64,000 nt of DNA from Yamagishiella unicocca (Eukaryota; Chlorophyta; Chlorophyceae; Chlamydomonadales; Volvocaceae): positions 1-64,000 of the forward strand of contig BDSL01000108.1 in the NCBI GenBank assembly GCA_003116995.1, given 5' to 3'. Of this stretch, positions 41,990 to 53,225 are shown piece by piece. A program made the position numbers and the translations under genes. The number at the start of each line of letters is the position of its first letter. Within the stretch, counting starts at the first letter, position 1. The notes under the pieces were generated by a model. The model ran no database searches. It saw nothing but the letters and a program-made list of their open reading frames with translations, and was not told the DNA's origin.

Positions 41990-44900
41990 ATGTGCTTATG
42001 CGGTGCGATGTCAGCTATGCGGTGCGCTGCCGCCTATGCGCCTATGCGGTGCAGTGCCGTTTATGCGCCTATGTGGTGTGATATGACCTATGTGCCTAGG
42101 CGATGTCGCGTATGCGCCTATGCGGTGCGATGGCACCTATGCGGTGCGGTGCTGCCTATGTGCCTATGCGGTGCGATGTCACCTATCCGGTGTGGTGCCG
42201 CCTATGCGCCTATGCGGTGTGGTGCCGCGTATGTGCTTATGCGGTGTGGTGCCACGTATACGCCTATGCGGTGCGGTGCCGCCTATGCGCCTATGCGGTG
42301 CGATGTTGCCTATGCGGTGCGGTGCCGCCTATGCGCCTATGCGGTGCGATGTTACCTATGCGGTGCGCTGCCGCCTATGTGGCTATGTGGTGTGGTGCCG
42401 CTTATGTGCCTATGTGGTGCAATGTCACTTATGCGGGGCCATCTACGTGCTTATGAGGTGCAGTGCTAGGTACATGCTATGCGCGTATGCGGTGCGACGT
42501 CAGCTATGCGGTGTGGTGCGCCTATGCGGTGTATGCGCCTATGCGGTGCGATGTCAGCTATGCGGTGTATGCGCCTATGCGGTGCGGTGCCGCCTATGCG
42601 GTGCGACGTTAGCTATGTGCCTATGCGGCGCGATGTCACCTATGCGGTGTGCTGCCGCCTATGTGGCTATGTGGTGTGGTGCTGCTTATGTGCTTATGTG
42701 GTGCAATGGCGCATAAGCGCGCCATCTACGTGCTTATGAGGTGCAGTGCTAGGTACGTGCTCGTGTAGTACCACGTACGCGCCTATGTGGTGCGATGTCA
42801 CCTATGCGGTGCGGTGCCACCTATGCGCGTATGCGGTGCGACGTCAGCTATGTGGTGTGGTGCCGCCTATGCGCCTATGCGGTGCGATGGCGCCTATGTG
42901 GTGCAGTGCTAGTTATGTGCTTATGTAGTGCGGTGCCATCTACGTGCTTATCAGGTGCAGTGCTACCTACGTGCTTATGTAGTACCACATACGCAGCTAT
43001 GTGGAGCCACGTGGCGCTGAAGTGTGATGGGTGCGGTGCAATGTCACTTATGCGGGGCCATCTACGTGCTTATGAGGTGCAGTGCTACGTACGTGCCTAT
43101 GCGGTGCGATGTCACCTATCCGGTGCAGTGCCGCCTATGCGCCTATGCGGTGCCGCTTATGCGCCTATGCGGTGCGACGTCAGCTATGCGGTGCGGTGCC
43201 GCCTATGTGCTTATGCGGTGTGGTGCCACGTATACGCCTATGCGGTGCGGTGCCGCCTATCCGCCTATGCGGTGCGATGGCGCCTATGTGGTGCAGTGCT
43301 GCCTATGCGCCTATGCGGTGCGGTGCCGCCTATGCGGTGCGACGTTTGCGCGATGGGTGGCGCCTATGCGGTGCGATGTTGCCTATGCGCCTATGCAGTG
43401 CGGTGCCGCCTATGCGGCAATGCGGTGCGATGTTGCCTATGCGGTGCGGTGCCGCCTGTGCGCCTATGCGGTGCGATGTCACCTATGCGGTGCGCTGCCG
43501 CGTATGTGCCTATGTGGTGTGGTGCAGTGCTAGCTATGTGCTCGTGTAGTACGACGTGCGCGCCTATGCGGTGCGATGTCACCTATGCGGTGCGCCTATG
43601 CGGTGCGATGTCATCTATGCGGTGCGCTGCCGCGTATGTGCCTATGTGGTGTGGTGCCGCGTATGTGCCTATGTGGTGCAGTGCCATGTACGCACCTATG
43701 TGCATATGCGGTGCGGTGCCGCCTATGCGCCTATGCGGTGCGATGTCACGTACGTGCTTATGAGGTGCAGTGCTAGCTACGTGCTCGTGTAGTACGACGT
43801 GCGCGCCTATGCGGTGCGATGTCACCTATGCGGTGCGCCTATGCGGTGCGATGTCACCTATGCGGTGCGCTGCCGTGTATGTGCCTATGTGGTGTGGTGC
43901 CGCGTATGTGCCTATGTGGTGCAGTGCCATGTACGCACCTATGTGCCTATGCGGTGCGGTGCCGCTTATGCGCCTATGCGGTGCAATGTCAGTTATGCGC
44001 CTATGCGGTATAATGTTGCCAATGCGGTGCGGTGCCGCCTATGCGCGTATGCGGTGCGGCGTCAGCTATGCGGTGCGGTGCCGCCTATGCGCCTATGCGG
44101 TGCGATGTCGCCTATGCGGTGCACTGCCGGCTATGCGCCTATGCGGTGCGATGTTACCTATGCGGTGCGCTGCCACCTGTGCACCTATGCGGTGCGACGT
44201 CAGCTATGCGGTGCGCTGCCGCCTATGTGCCTATGCGGTGTGGTGCCACGTATGTGCCTATGCGGTGCGATGCTATCTATGCGGTGCGGTGCCGCCTATG
44301 CGCCTATGCGGTGCGGTGCCGCCTATGTGCCAATGCGGTGTGGTGCGGTGCGACGTCAGCTATGCGGTGCGCTGCTGCCTATGTGCCTATGCGGTGTGGT
44401 GCCACGTATGCGCCTATGCGGTGCGATGCTATCTATGCGGTGCGGTGCCACCTATGCGCCTATGCGGTGCGATTTTGCCTATGCGGTGTGGTGCCACGTA
44501 TGCGCCTCTGCGGTGCGATGTTAGCTATGCGGTGCGGTGCCACCTATGCGCCTCTGCGGTGCGGTGCCGCCTATGCGGTGCGGTGCCGCCTATGCGCCTA
44601 TGCGGTGCGATGTTGCCTGTACGGTGAGGTGCAGTGCCACCTATGTGCCTATGCAGTGCCACCTATGCGCCTATGCGGTGCCACCTATGCGCCTGTGCGG
44701 TGCCACCTATGCACCTATGGAGTGCGCTGCCGCCTATGTGTGTATGCGGTGTGGTGCCACGTATGCGCCTATGCGGTGCGGTGCCACCTATGCGCCTATG
44801 CGGTGCGGTGCCGCCTATGCGGTGCGGTGCTGCCTATGCGCCTATGCGCCTATGCGGTGCCACCTATGTGCCTGTGCGTGATGCCTATGCGCCTATGCAG

Positions 44901-45360
44901 TGCAGTGCCACCTACCGGTATGTGCATATGCGGTGTGGTGCGGTGTGATGCGGCGCCGCCTACCCGCCTATGTGATGCGGGTGCTCATGGGTGCCTACGT
45001 AGTGTCACCTGGGTGCTGCTAGATGCTAGGTGGTACTGCGCCGCCTACCCGCCTATGTGGTGCTAGCTATGTGGTATGCAGTGCGGTGCCATCTACGTGC
45101 TTATGAGGTGCAGTGCTAGCTACGTGCTTATGTAGTACCATGTACGCACCTATGTGGGGCCATGTGGTGCTTATGCGGTATGGGTGGCGCCTATGTGCCT
45201 ATGCGGTGCGATGTCACCTATGCGGTGCGGTGCCGCTTATGCGCCTATGCGGTGCGGTGCCGCCTATGCGCCTATGCGCTGCGATGTCACCTATGTTGTG
45301 CGGTGTCGCCTATGCGCCTGTGCGGTGCCGCCTATGCGCCTATGAGCTGCAATGTCGCCT
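41990..45360. repeat. 8+19-bp satellite array, block 7
   Basis: From 43,945 onward it matches block 1 (11,484) at a constant 32,461-bp offset. 43,290-43,945 resembles the corresponding part of the 3.59-kb unit. Confidence 0.92.
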
Positions 45361-46031
45361 AGGGCGTGTGCTACTGCTGCATAGTCCAGGACACCTGTTT
45401 GGGCGTGTGCTGGGTGGGTGACACTGTGTGTCTTCCTGCACTGGGTGTCAGCTGGGTGCGCGGCTGTTGGCTGCTGTGATGCTGATAGGTTGTGTGGCTA
45501 TTCATTTATGGTGCATTGGAAAAGGAATGGCATCAATCAGCTCAGTGGGCGGGTGCTGGCACTGTGCTGCATGTGCCAGTGGGTCACACTGTGTGTCAAG
45601 TGGGCGCGCGCCTGGTGGGCGCTCCGATGCTGATAGGTTGTGCGGCCATTCATTTAGGGCGCATTGCAAAAGGAATGGCTTTAATTGGCACAGTGGGCGG
45701 CCGCTGGCGGGGGCTGCAAGGCGGCAGGCAGCAGGTGTCAGCTATGGGGCTATCGTGCTATCGGGTGTCACCTATCAGGCGTCGGCTATCGGTATCAGGC
45801 GTCGGCTATCACCATCAGGCATCGGGTATCGCTATCGCGCTGTCTTTTGCGTCTGCGCGCGAAATGCAAAAATTGCGGCCGCCGGGTTTCGAACCGGCGA
45901 CCTCTCGCTTCTTCGCGCAGGTGCATAGCGGCGCTGTGCAGGCGGCGCGCAGGGGCATGGCGCAATACTATGCGCAAGGCGCTATAAGCGCTGCGCCTAA
46001 AAAGGCTGCTCGCACATTGGTCACCTTCATA
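45361..46031. repeat. Long interspersed unit, copy 9
   Basis: Same as copy 1 at +32,461 bp, including the variant TTGCGTCTGCGCGCGAAATG. B-box at about 45,885. Confidence 0.9.
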
Positions 46032-46039
46032 CAAGCTGC

Positions 46040-46379
46040 GCAGGGGCTGCGCGAGTGGGCTTACCTCCCCCGCCCGGGCCGGGGGCGGCCGTCACATGCG
46101 GGCGGGCCGCAATGGGCGTATACGCTTGCAGGCTTATGTGCTTGCAGAGGTATGCTTGCAGGGCTATGCTTGCAGGGCTATGCTTGCACAGGTATGCTTG
46201 CAGGGCTATGCTTGCAGGAGTATGCTTGCAGGAGTAGGCCCATGGGTCGGAGGCCCAGGGGTCAGTGGCCCACGGGTCAGTGGCCCACGGGTCGGAGGCC
46301 CATGGGTCGGAGGCCCATGGGTCGGAGGTGTTGCATGGGTCGGAGGCCCACGGGTCGGAGGCCCACGGGTCGGAGGCCT
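46040..46379. repeat. Junction 9: GC-rich block, 14-bp array, 15-bp array
   Basis: 14-bp repeats about 46,120-46,235; 15-bp repeats about 46,236-46,379. The match to junction 1 ends inside the GC-rich block, marking the right edge of the 32,461-bp-offset duplication. Confidence 0.9.
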
Positions 46380-48235
46380 ATGCGGTGCGATGTTAGGTAT
46401 GCGATGCGCTGCTGCCTATGTGCGCACCTATGCGGTGCGATGTCGCCTGTACGGTGCGGTGCCGCCTATGCGCCTATATATGCGGTGCGATAGCGCCGAT
46501 GTGGTGCGCTGCCGCCTATGCGCCTATGCGGTGCGGTGCCGCCTATGCGGTGCGATGTTAGCTATGCGGTGCGATGTGAGCTATGCGGTGTATGCGCCTA
46601 TGCGGTGTATGCGCCTATGCGGTGCGATGTCACCTATGCGGTGCGGTGCCGCCTATGCGCCTATGCGGTGCGGTGCCGCCTATGCGGTGCGACGTTAGCT
46701 ATGCGCCTATGCGGTGCGATGTCACCTATGCGGTGCGCTGCCGCCTATGTGGCTATGTGGTGTGGTGCCGCTTATGCGCCTATGCGGTGCGCTGCCGCCT
46801 ATGTGCCTATGCGCGTATGCGGTGCGGTGCCGTTTGTGCTGCTATGTGGTGCGATGCGCCACAAACGATTGTGCTATGTTGCCTATGCGCCTATGTGGTG
46901 CGACGTCACCTATGGGGTGCGATGTCACCTATGTGGTGCGTTGCCGCCTATGCGGTGGTGCTATCTACACGTATGTGCTTATGCGATGTGACCTATGCGC
47001 CTATGCGGTGCGATGTTCCCTATGTGGTGCGGTGCCGCCTATGCGCCTATGCGGTGCGATGTCACCTATGCGGTGCGCTGCCGCCTATGCGCCTATGTGG
47101 TGTGGTGCCGCCTATGTGCCTATGCGGTGCGGTGCCGCCTATGCGCCTATGCGGTGCTATGTCACTTATGCGGGGCCATCTACGTGCTTATGAGGTGCAG
47201 TGCTAGCTACGTGCTTGTGTAGTACCATGTACGCGCCTATGCAGTGCGATGTCACCTATGCGGTGCGGTGCCGCCTATGCGCCTATGTGGTGCCGCTTAT
47301 GCGCCTATGCGGTGCGACGTGAGCTATGTGGTGCGGTGCACTGCTGCCTATGTGCGTATGCGGTGCACTGCTGCCTATGTGCGTATGCGGTGTGGTGCCA
47401 CGTATGCGCCTATGCGGTGCGATGTTGGCCATGCGGTGCAGTGCCATCTATGCGTCCATGCGGTGCGATGGCGCCTATGTGGTGTGGTGCCGCGTATGCG
47501 CCTATGCGGTGCGACGTCAGCTATGCGGTGCGGTGCTGCCTATGCGCCTATGCGGTGCACTGCTGCCTATGCCGCCTATGCGGTGCACTGCTGCCTATGT
47601 GCGTATGCGGTGTGGTGCCACATATGCGCTTATGTGGTGCGATGCTACCTATGTGGTGCGGTGCGGCGTGAGGTATGCGGTGTGTTGCGACGTATGCGCC
47701 TATGCGGTGCGACGTCATGTATGCGGTGCGGTGCCGCCTATGCGCCTATGCGGTGCGACGTCAGCTATGCGGTGCGGTGCTGCCTATGCGCCTATGCGGT
47801 GCACTGCTGCCTATGCCGCCTATGCGGTGCACTGCTGCCTATGTGCGTATGCGGTGTGGTGCCACATATGCGCTTATGTGGTGCGATGCTACCTATGTGG
47901 TGCGGTGCGACGTCAGCTATGCGGTGTGGTGCCACGTATGCGCCTATGCGGTGCGATGCCTATGTGCCTATGTGGTGTGGTGCCACGTATGCACTTATGT
48001 GGTGCGATGCTACCTATGCGGTGCGGTGCGACATCAGCTATGCGGTGTGGTGCCACGTATGCGCCTATGCGGTGCGATGTCACCTATGCGGTGCGGTGCC
48101 GCCTATGCGCCTATGCGGTGCGATGTTGCCTATGCGGTGTGTTGCCACCTATGCGCGTGTGCGGTGCGACGTGAGCTATGCGGTGTGTTGCCACGTATGC
48201 GCCTATGCGGTGCGATGTCACGTATGCGGTGCTAG
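46380..48235. repeat. 8+19-bp satellite array, block 8
   Basis: Resembles block 2, including GTGCACTGCTGCCTATGCCG segments; contains a local duplication at about 47,560 and 47,800. Confidence 0.9.
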
Positions 48236-48914
48236 ATGCTAGCTAGCTACTGGCCTATGAGCTATGTGCTGATGGGGTTTGGGCGTGTGCTGGGTGGGTG
48301 ACACTGTGTGTCTTCCTGCACTGGGTGTCAGCTGGGTGCGTGGCTGTTGGCTGCTGTGATGCTGATAGGTTGTGTGGCTATTCATTTATGGTGCATTGGA
48401 AAAGGAATAGCATCAATCAGCTCAGTGGGCGGGTGCTGGCACTGTGCTGCATGTGTCAGTGGGTCACACTGTGTGTCAAGTGGGCGCGCGCCTGGTGTGC
48501 GCTCTGATGCTGATAGGTTGTGCGGCGATTCATTTAGGGCGCATTGCAAAAGGAATGGCTTCAATTGGCACAGTGGGCGGCTGCTGGCGGGGGCTGCAAG
48601 GCGGCAGGCAGCAGGTGTCAGCTATGGGGCTATCGTGCTGTCGGGCGTCACCTATAAGGCGTCGGCTATCAGTATCAGGCGTCGGCTATCGCTATCAGGC
48701 ATTGGCTATCGCTATCGCGCCGTCTTTTGCATCTGCGTGCCGAATGCAAAAATTGCGGCCGCCGGGTTTCGAACCGGCGACCTCTCGCTTTTTCGCGCAG
48801 GTGCATAGCGGCACCGCGCGGGCGCTGCGCAGCGGCATGGCGCAATACTATGCGCAAGGCTACACTAGCGCTGCGCCTAAAAAGGCTGCTCCCACATTGG
48901 TCACCTTCATACCT
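48236..48914. repeat. Long interspersed unit, copy 10
   Basis: Intact end motif; B-box at about 48,775. Confidence 0.9.
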
Positions 48915-49365
48915 CCCGGGGGGAGGTAAGCACAAGCTGCGCAGGGGCTGCGCGAGTGGGCTTACCTCCCCCGCCGGGGCCGGGGGCAGGCGTCACATGC
49001 GGGCGGGCTGCAATGGGCGTATACGCTTGCAGGGGTATGCTTGCAGGGCTATGCTTGCAGGGGTATGCTTGCAGGGCTATGCTTGCAGGGCTATGCTTGC
49101 AAGGCTGTGCTTGCAAGGCTATGCTTGCAGGGCTATGCTTGCAGGAGTATGCTTGCAGGGGTATGGGCGGCCGTCATGCGGGTACACACTTGTATGGTTG
49201 CGGGCCCATGGGTCGGAGGCCCACGGGTCAGTGGCCCAGGGGTCGGAGGCGCAGGGGTCAGTGGCCCACGGGTCGGAGGCCCACGGGTCGTAGGCGGACG
49301 GGTCGGAGGTGTCGCACGGGTCGGAGGCCCATGGGTCGGAGGCCCAGGGGTCGGAGGCCTATGCG
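48915..49365. repeat. Junction 10: palindrome, GC-rich block, 14-bp array, 15-bp array
   Basis: 14-bp repeats about 49,020-49,170; 15-bp repeats about 49,200-49,365. Confidence 0.9.
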
Positions 49366-51760
49366 GTGCGATGTCAGTTATGCGGTGCGGTGCCACCTAA
49401 GCGGCTATGCGGTGCGATGTCACCTATGTGGTGCAGTGTCGCCTATGTGGTTATGCGGTGCGATGTCACCTATGTGGTGCGCTGCCGCCTATGAGCCTAT
49501 GTGGTGCGATGTGACCTATGCGGTGCGGTGCTGCCTATGCGCGTATGCGGTGCGGTGCCGTTTCTGCTCCTATGTGGTGCGATGTCACCTATGCGGTGCG
49601 GTGTCGCCTATGCGCCTATGTGGTGCGATGTCACCTATGCGGTGCGATGTCACGTATGTGGTGCGCTGCCGCCTATGTGCCTATGCGGTGCGATGTCACC
49701 TATGCGGTGCGGTGCTGCCTATGCGGCTATGCGGTGCGATGTCAGCTATGCCGTGCGCTGCTGCCTATGTGCCGATGCGGTGTGGTGCCACTTTTATGCT
49801 TGCGGGGGTGTGCTTGCTGGGTTATGAGAATGGTGAGGGATTGTGTGATGAAATATCGCCTATGCGGTGCGATGGCACCTATGCGGTGCGGTGCTGCCTA
49901 TGTGCCTATGCGGTGCGATGTCAGCTATGCGGTGCGCTGCCGCCTATGTGCGTATGCGGTGCGGTGCCTATGTGGTGCGATGTCACCTATGTGGTGCAGT
50001 GCCATGTACGTGCTTATCAGGTGCAGTGCTAGCTACGTGCTTATGTAGTACCACATATGCACCTATGTGGAGCCACGTGGCGCTGAAGTGCGATGGGTGG
50101 CGCGTATGCGGTGCGATGTTGCCTATGCGGCTATGCAGTGCGGTGCCGCTTATGCGCCTATGCGGTGCGACGTCAGCTATGCGGTGCGGTGCCGCCTATG
50201 TGCTTATGCGGTGTGGTGCCACGTATATGCCTATGCGGTGCGGTGCCGCGTATCCGCCTATGCGGTGCGATGTTGCCTATGCGGTGCGGTGCCGCCTATG
50301 CGCCTATGCGGTGCGATGTCACCTATGCGGTGCGCTGCCGCCTATGTGGCTATGTGGTGTGGTGCCGCTTATGTGCGTATGTGGTGCAATGTCACTTATG
50401 CGGGGCCATCTACGTGCTTATGAGGTGCAGTGCTAGGTACGTGCTCGTGTAGTAGCACGTACGCGCCTATGCGGTGCGACGTCAGCTATGCGGTGCGGTG
50501 CCGCCTATGTGCTTATGCGGTGTGGTGCCACGTATACGCCTATGCGGTGCGATGCTACCTATGTGGTGCGGTGCCACCTATGCGCGTATGCGGTGCGACG
50601 TCAGCTATGCGGTGTGGTGCCGCCTATGCGCGTATGCGGTGCGATGGCGCCTATGTGGTGCACTGCCGCCCATGCGCCTATGCGGTGCGGTGCCGCCTAT
50701 GCGGTGCGACGTTTGCTATGCGGTGCGCTGCCGCCTATGCGCCTATGCGGTGCGATGTCAGCTATGCGGTGTATGCGCCTATGCGGTGTATGCGCCTATG
50801 CGGTGTGGTGCGCCTATGCGGTGTATGCGCCTATGCGGTGCGATGTCACCTATGCGGTGCGGTGCCGCCTATGCGCCTATGCGGTGCGGTGCCGCCTATG
50901 CGGTGCGACGTTAGCTATGCGCCTATGCGGTGCGATGTCACCTATGCGGTGCGCTGCCGCCTATGTGGCTATGTGGTGTGGTGCCGCTCGTGGATGGTGC
51001 CTATGTGCCTATGCGGTGTGGTGCGGTGTGATGCGGCGCCGCCTACCCGCCTATGTGATGCGGGTGCTCATGGGTGCCTACGTAGTGTCACCTGGGTGCT
51101 GCTAGATGCTAGCTACCTACTGCTACTGGCTACTGAGGGCGTGTTTTGGAAGCTCGCAGCAGTGTGCCCACTATTCCAATTTGTGCTCTGATGCTGATAC
51201 ATCTTGCGCACATACGTTTAGGAGGTATTAGGAGGTGTGGTGCCACGTATGCGCGTATGCGGTGCGATGCTACCTATGCGGTGCGGTGCGACGTGAGCTA
51301 TGCGGTGTGGTGCCACGTATGCGCCTATGCGGTGCGATGTTGCCTATGCGGTGTGGTGCCACCTATGCGCGTATGCGGTGCGATGTCACCTATGCGGTGT
51401 GGTGCCACGTATGCGCCTATGCGCTGCGATGTCGCCTGTGCGGTGCGGTGCCGCCTATGTGCCTATGCGGTGCGATGTCGCCTGTACAGTGCGGTGCCGC
51501 CTATGCGCCTATGCGGTGCGATGGCACCTATGTGGTGCGCTGCCGCCTATGCACCTATGCGGTGTGGTGCCACGTACGCACCTATGTGGTGCCACTTATT
51601 TATGCGGCTATGTGGGTGTTGGTGGGTGATGCCTATGCGCCTATGCGGTGCAGTGGCACCTACTGGTATGTGCCTATGCGGTGTGGTGCGGTGTGATGCA
51701 GCGCCGCCTACCTGCCTATGTGATGCGGGTGCTCATGGGTGTGTGCGCGTGTGGTTGATG
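49366..51760. repeat. 8+19-bp satellite array, block 9
   Basis: Contains the TACTGCTACTGGCTACTGAG spacer at about 51,115 and the GTTGATGGCGTGCGCGAGGT edge sequence also seen at 21,400. Confidence 0.9.
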
Positions 51761-51819
51761 GCGTGCGCGAGGTTCCACTTGCCTTGTGCAGTGATGCTAT
51801 CCACAGGGTGAAGCGGGCG

Positions 51820-52521
51820 CGTGCCTGGTGGGCGCTCTGATGCTGATAGGTTATGCGGCTATGTGTCAGCTGGGCGCACGTCTGGTGGGTGTTTGGCTAT
51901 GCTGTGCTGGGTGTGCTCTTGGCCTATGAGGTATGTGCTGATGCGTCAGCTGGGTGCGCGGCTGTTGGCTGCTGTGATGCTGATAGGTTGTGTGGCTATT
52001 CATTTATGGTGCATTGGAAAAGGAATGGCATCAATCAGTTCAGTGGGCGGGTGCTGGCACTGTGCTGCATGTGCCAGTGGGTCACACTGTGTGTCAAGTG
52101 GGCGCGCGCCTGGTGGGCGCTCTGATGCTGATAGGTTGTGCGGCCATTCATTTAGGGCGCATTGCAAAAGGAATGGTTTCAATTGGCACAGTGGGCGGCC
52201 GCTGGCGGGGGCTGCAAGGCGGCAGGCAGCAGGTGTCAGCTATGGGGCTATCGTGCTATCGGGCGTCACCTATCAGGCGTCGGCTATCAGTATCAGGCGT
52301 CGGCTATCACCATCAGGCATTGGCTATCGCTATCGCGCTATCTTCTGCATCTGCGCGCGAAATGCAAAAAGTGCGGCCGCCGGGTTTCGAACCGGCGACC
52401 TCTCGCTTCTTCGCGCAGGTGCATAGCGGCGCCGCGCAGGCGCTGCGCAGCGGCATGGCAAATTGGCATTGGCATAGCTACACATGCAAGTCGCAAGGCT
52501 AGGGGCTGCTCGCACATTGGT
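51820..52521. repeat. Long interspersed unit, copy 11, interrupted by retroelements
   Basis: B-box at about 52,382-52,392. The unit runs to GCACATTGGT and is then broken by inserted elements; its missing end, TTGGTCACCTTCATA, reappears at 60,550. Confidence 0.88.
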
Positions 52522-52679
52522 AGTTACCGGGTGCCCCACTTGTGGGCAAGTAGGTTTGTGGTTGAACCTGCTGGTCGAGGTTGTCGTTGATGGGGGTGGA
52601 GATACAGAGCTTATGACACGGTCAGGTGTCGTACCCCAGCGTCGGGGTCCTGTAACGCAAGGAATTTTTTTTTTTTTTT
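52522..52679 (+). mobile_element. Poly-T-ended retroelement fragment
   Basis: Foreign sequence from TAGTTACCGGGTGCCCCACT to CCTGTAACGCAAGGAA plus about 15 T. Flanked by TTGGT on both sides (52,517-52,521 and 52,678-52,682). The CTGTAACGC motif before the tail resembles the end of the LINE. Its family is not recognised. Confidence 0.5.
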
Positions 52680-52684
52680 GGTCA

Positions 52685-52959
52685 TTTTTTGGGGTGGGTA
52701 GCTTAGCTGCTAAAGCCCGGCCTTAATCGGCAGGAGATCCAGAGTTCAAGTCCTGGCCCCCCCACCCAAACCGCCACCCATTTCCGGGGGGGTAAACGGA
52801 AGTACTGGCACGGGGACCTGCGACTTCCGTAACAGGGGCGTGCATGGCCCTGCCAACCGGGTGAGAGCCCCGGACCCCAACCCAACAAATTTAATTACCG
52901 AACATTGGAGCATTCGAGTCATATACCAATTGCACCACGCGGTCTCTCTCTCTCTCTCT
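52685..52959 (+). mobile_element. tRNA-derived SINE
   Basis: Head at 52,691-52,764 is tRNA-like: acceptor arms GGGTGGG / CCCCCCA, D-arm GCTT...AAGC, A box TAGCTTAGCTGC and B box GTTCAAGTC. The anticodon stem pairs poorly, so it is unlikely to be a working tRNA. A roughly 170-bp body follows, ending in ACCACGCGGTCTC plus a TC run, the same tail as the neighbouring LINE. Pol III transcription from the internal A and B boxes and LINE-dependent spread are inferred from this layout. Confidence 0.72.
52691..52764 (+). ncRNA. tRNA-like SINE head (74 nt)
   Basis: Length and arm order are those of a tRNA. Acceptor stem pairs at six or seven positions, D-stem at four of four, T-arm only partly, anticodon stem badly. 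The loop contains TTAA, so no anticodon can be named safely. Confidence 0.6.
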
Positions 52960-53099
52960 GACATAAGGGCGGGTGCCGCCTGTCGTGCGGCCACTGTAAC
53001 GCGGTCTCTCTCTCTGACATAACGGTAGACACTGGTAGACATAACGTTGACACTGCCTTCCTCACGACCGCCCTTGACGTTGTAACGCGGTCTCTCTCT
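52960..53099 (+). mobile_element. Two nested LINE tails upstream of the LINE
   Basis: 52,963-53,015 repeats the LINE's own 3' end (AAGGGCGGGTGCCGCCTGTC through GCGGTCTCTC) and is flanked by GACATAA at 52,960 and 53,016. A second tail ends GTTGTAACGCGGTCTCTC at about 53,095 and is again followed by GACA. Read as short 5'-truncated insertions. Confidence 0.7.
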
Positions 53100-53225
53100 T
53101 TTGACAACCAAACTCTTCGATGTTGGTGGTTCGGCATGTTTTGGCCCAGCTCGCCTGACTCGATGCGCTTCTCTGCATCTCGGTCTTTCCTATCGTTGCT
53201 CTCCTTCTATCCCTAGCTCTGGGCT

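Noticed and set aside
11345..51811. Dozens of 60-422-codon ORFs in the array
   Set aside because: They track the 8/19-bp modules, coexist in three frames and have no domain; treated as composition artefacts.
13400..52430. Repeated peptide PPGFEPATSRF as a possible conserved protein motif
   Set aside because: This is the usual mistranslation of a tRNA-like T arm; the DNA shows the B box on the opposite strand.
52691..52764. Functional tRNA gene
   Set aside because: Acceptor and D arms are good but the anticodon stem and T stem are mispaired and a SINE body and LINE tail follow directly.
52893..52942. Second tRNA-like segment on the minus strand (TGGTGCAATTGGTATAT, A-box-like)
   Set aside because: No convincing B box or arm pairing at the right distance; it may simply be part of the SINE body.
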